A stretch of DNA of 5,223 nt from DXYV01 sp045543215. Its GTDB lineage: Bacteria > Bacillota > Clostridia > Oscillospirales > Oscillospiraceae. The notes under the pieces were generated by a model. It did not search any database. It had not been told where the DNA came from and saw only the letters and a program-made list of their open reading frames with translations. Position numbers and translations under genes: made by a program. Every line of letters starts with the position of its first letter. The stretch's first letter is position 1. Positions 4,889 through 5,223 of this stretch are shown here, piece by piece. Where the stretch lies: contig JAZQMD010000053.1 in NCBI GenBank assembly GCA_045543215.1, positions 1 through 5,223 on the forward strand, written 5' to 3'.

Positions 4889-5223
4889 TGGATTTCCCGT
4901 ATATAGCGTCTCCCAAATCAACCACTACATTAAAGGAATGATGGAGGGGGATGAACTGCTTTCAGGATTACTGGTGCGGGGGGAAATATCAAATTATAAA
5001 TGCTATCCTTCAGGACATCATTATTTCTCCATGAAGGACGAAACAGGCTCTATTCGCTGTGTGATGTTTCGAGGGGACGCAGTGCGCCTGCGTTTTCGTC
5101 CAGCAAATGGTATAAAGTGTGTGGCCTTTGGGCGTATTTCGGTATTCCCAAGGGACGGGCAGTACCAACTTTACTGCAGTGAGCTCATGGCTGATGGAGC
5201 AGGGGACCTGAATGCAGCATTTG
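4878..5223 (+). CDS. xseA: Exonuclease VII large subunit, 5' part (cut by window end)
   Basis: XseA is the catalytic and DNA-binding large subunit of exonuclease VII, which degrades single-stranded DNA with small subunit XseB. The first 115 residues are visible and cover the N-terminal OB-fold: VYSVSQINHYIKGMMEGDEL (8-27), then VRGEISNYKCYPSGHHYFSM (33-52), KDETGSIRCVMFRG, and VAFGRISVFPRDGQYQLYC (82-100). The catalytic domain lies beyond the window. The start must be TTG 4878, because the in-frame codon directly before it is TAA (4875-4877) and no ATG or GTG precedes the conserved VYSV block. GGGGGGAT (4866-4873) serves as ribosome binding site. The start overlaps the 3' end of the TsaD-like gene by 11 nt, implying coupling. 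A frame at 5000-5182 is a shadow. Confidence 0.95.
   Translation, partial: MNVNGFPVYSVSQINHYIKGMMEGDELLSGLLVRGEISNYKCYPSGHHYFSMKDETGSIRCVMFRGDAVRLRFRPANGIKCVAFGRISVFPRDGQYQLYCSELMADGAGDLNAAF

Overview
The window looks like chromosomal DNA of a low-to-mid GC, spore-forming Clostridia bacterium, most likely of the Oscillospiraceae/Ruminococcaceae type. The reasons are the gene order ylmC/ymxH-like, Asp23-like, nusB, TsaD-like, xseA, a YlmC/YmxH-type sporulation protein, strong AGGAGG-type ribosome binding sites, and sigma-A promoters of the TTGACA/TATAAT type. This taxonomic placement is inferred from protein resemblance, without a database search.

Left part (1-930): a leftward sigma-A promoter fires out of the window. 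A rightward promoter drives a complete tRNA-Ser(GGA), which is followed by a textbook intrinsic terminator. Directly behind the terminator lies a small graveyard of mobile DNA. A minus-strand fragment of a tyrosine recombinase (integrase) abuts a plus-strand, internally deleted and stop-interrupted IS30-family transposase. This is the remnant of an element next to a tRNA gene.

Middle part (931-2552): a 299-aa protein with S1-type RNA-binding domains is followed by about 200 bp of AT-rich spacer. Next comes a 66-aa hydrophilic orphan protein with a near-perfect Shine-Dalgarno site and an upstream sequence resembling forespore sigma (sigF/sigG) promoters. A gene-free 314-bp stretch follows, holding a long interrupted inverted repeat.

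Right part (2553-5223): this is a conserved housekeeping block on the plus strand. It holds a PRC-barrel YlmC/YmxH family protein, then an Asp23/Gls24 family protein with its own promoter and strong terminator. An apparently new transcription unit then starts with duplicated -10 boxes and carries nusB, a divergent TsaD/Kae1-like protein, and the start of xseA (exonuclease VII large subunit), cut by the window end. These last three genes are tightly packed (1-nt gap, 11-nt overlap), so they are probably co-transcribed and translationally coupled.

I found no CRISPR array, toxin-antitoxin pair or defence system. The least explained items are the 66-aa orphan with its possible sporulation promoter, the inverted repeat at 2373-2435, the TsaD-like paralog, and the decayed element behind tRNA-Ser.
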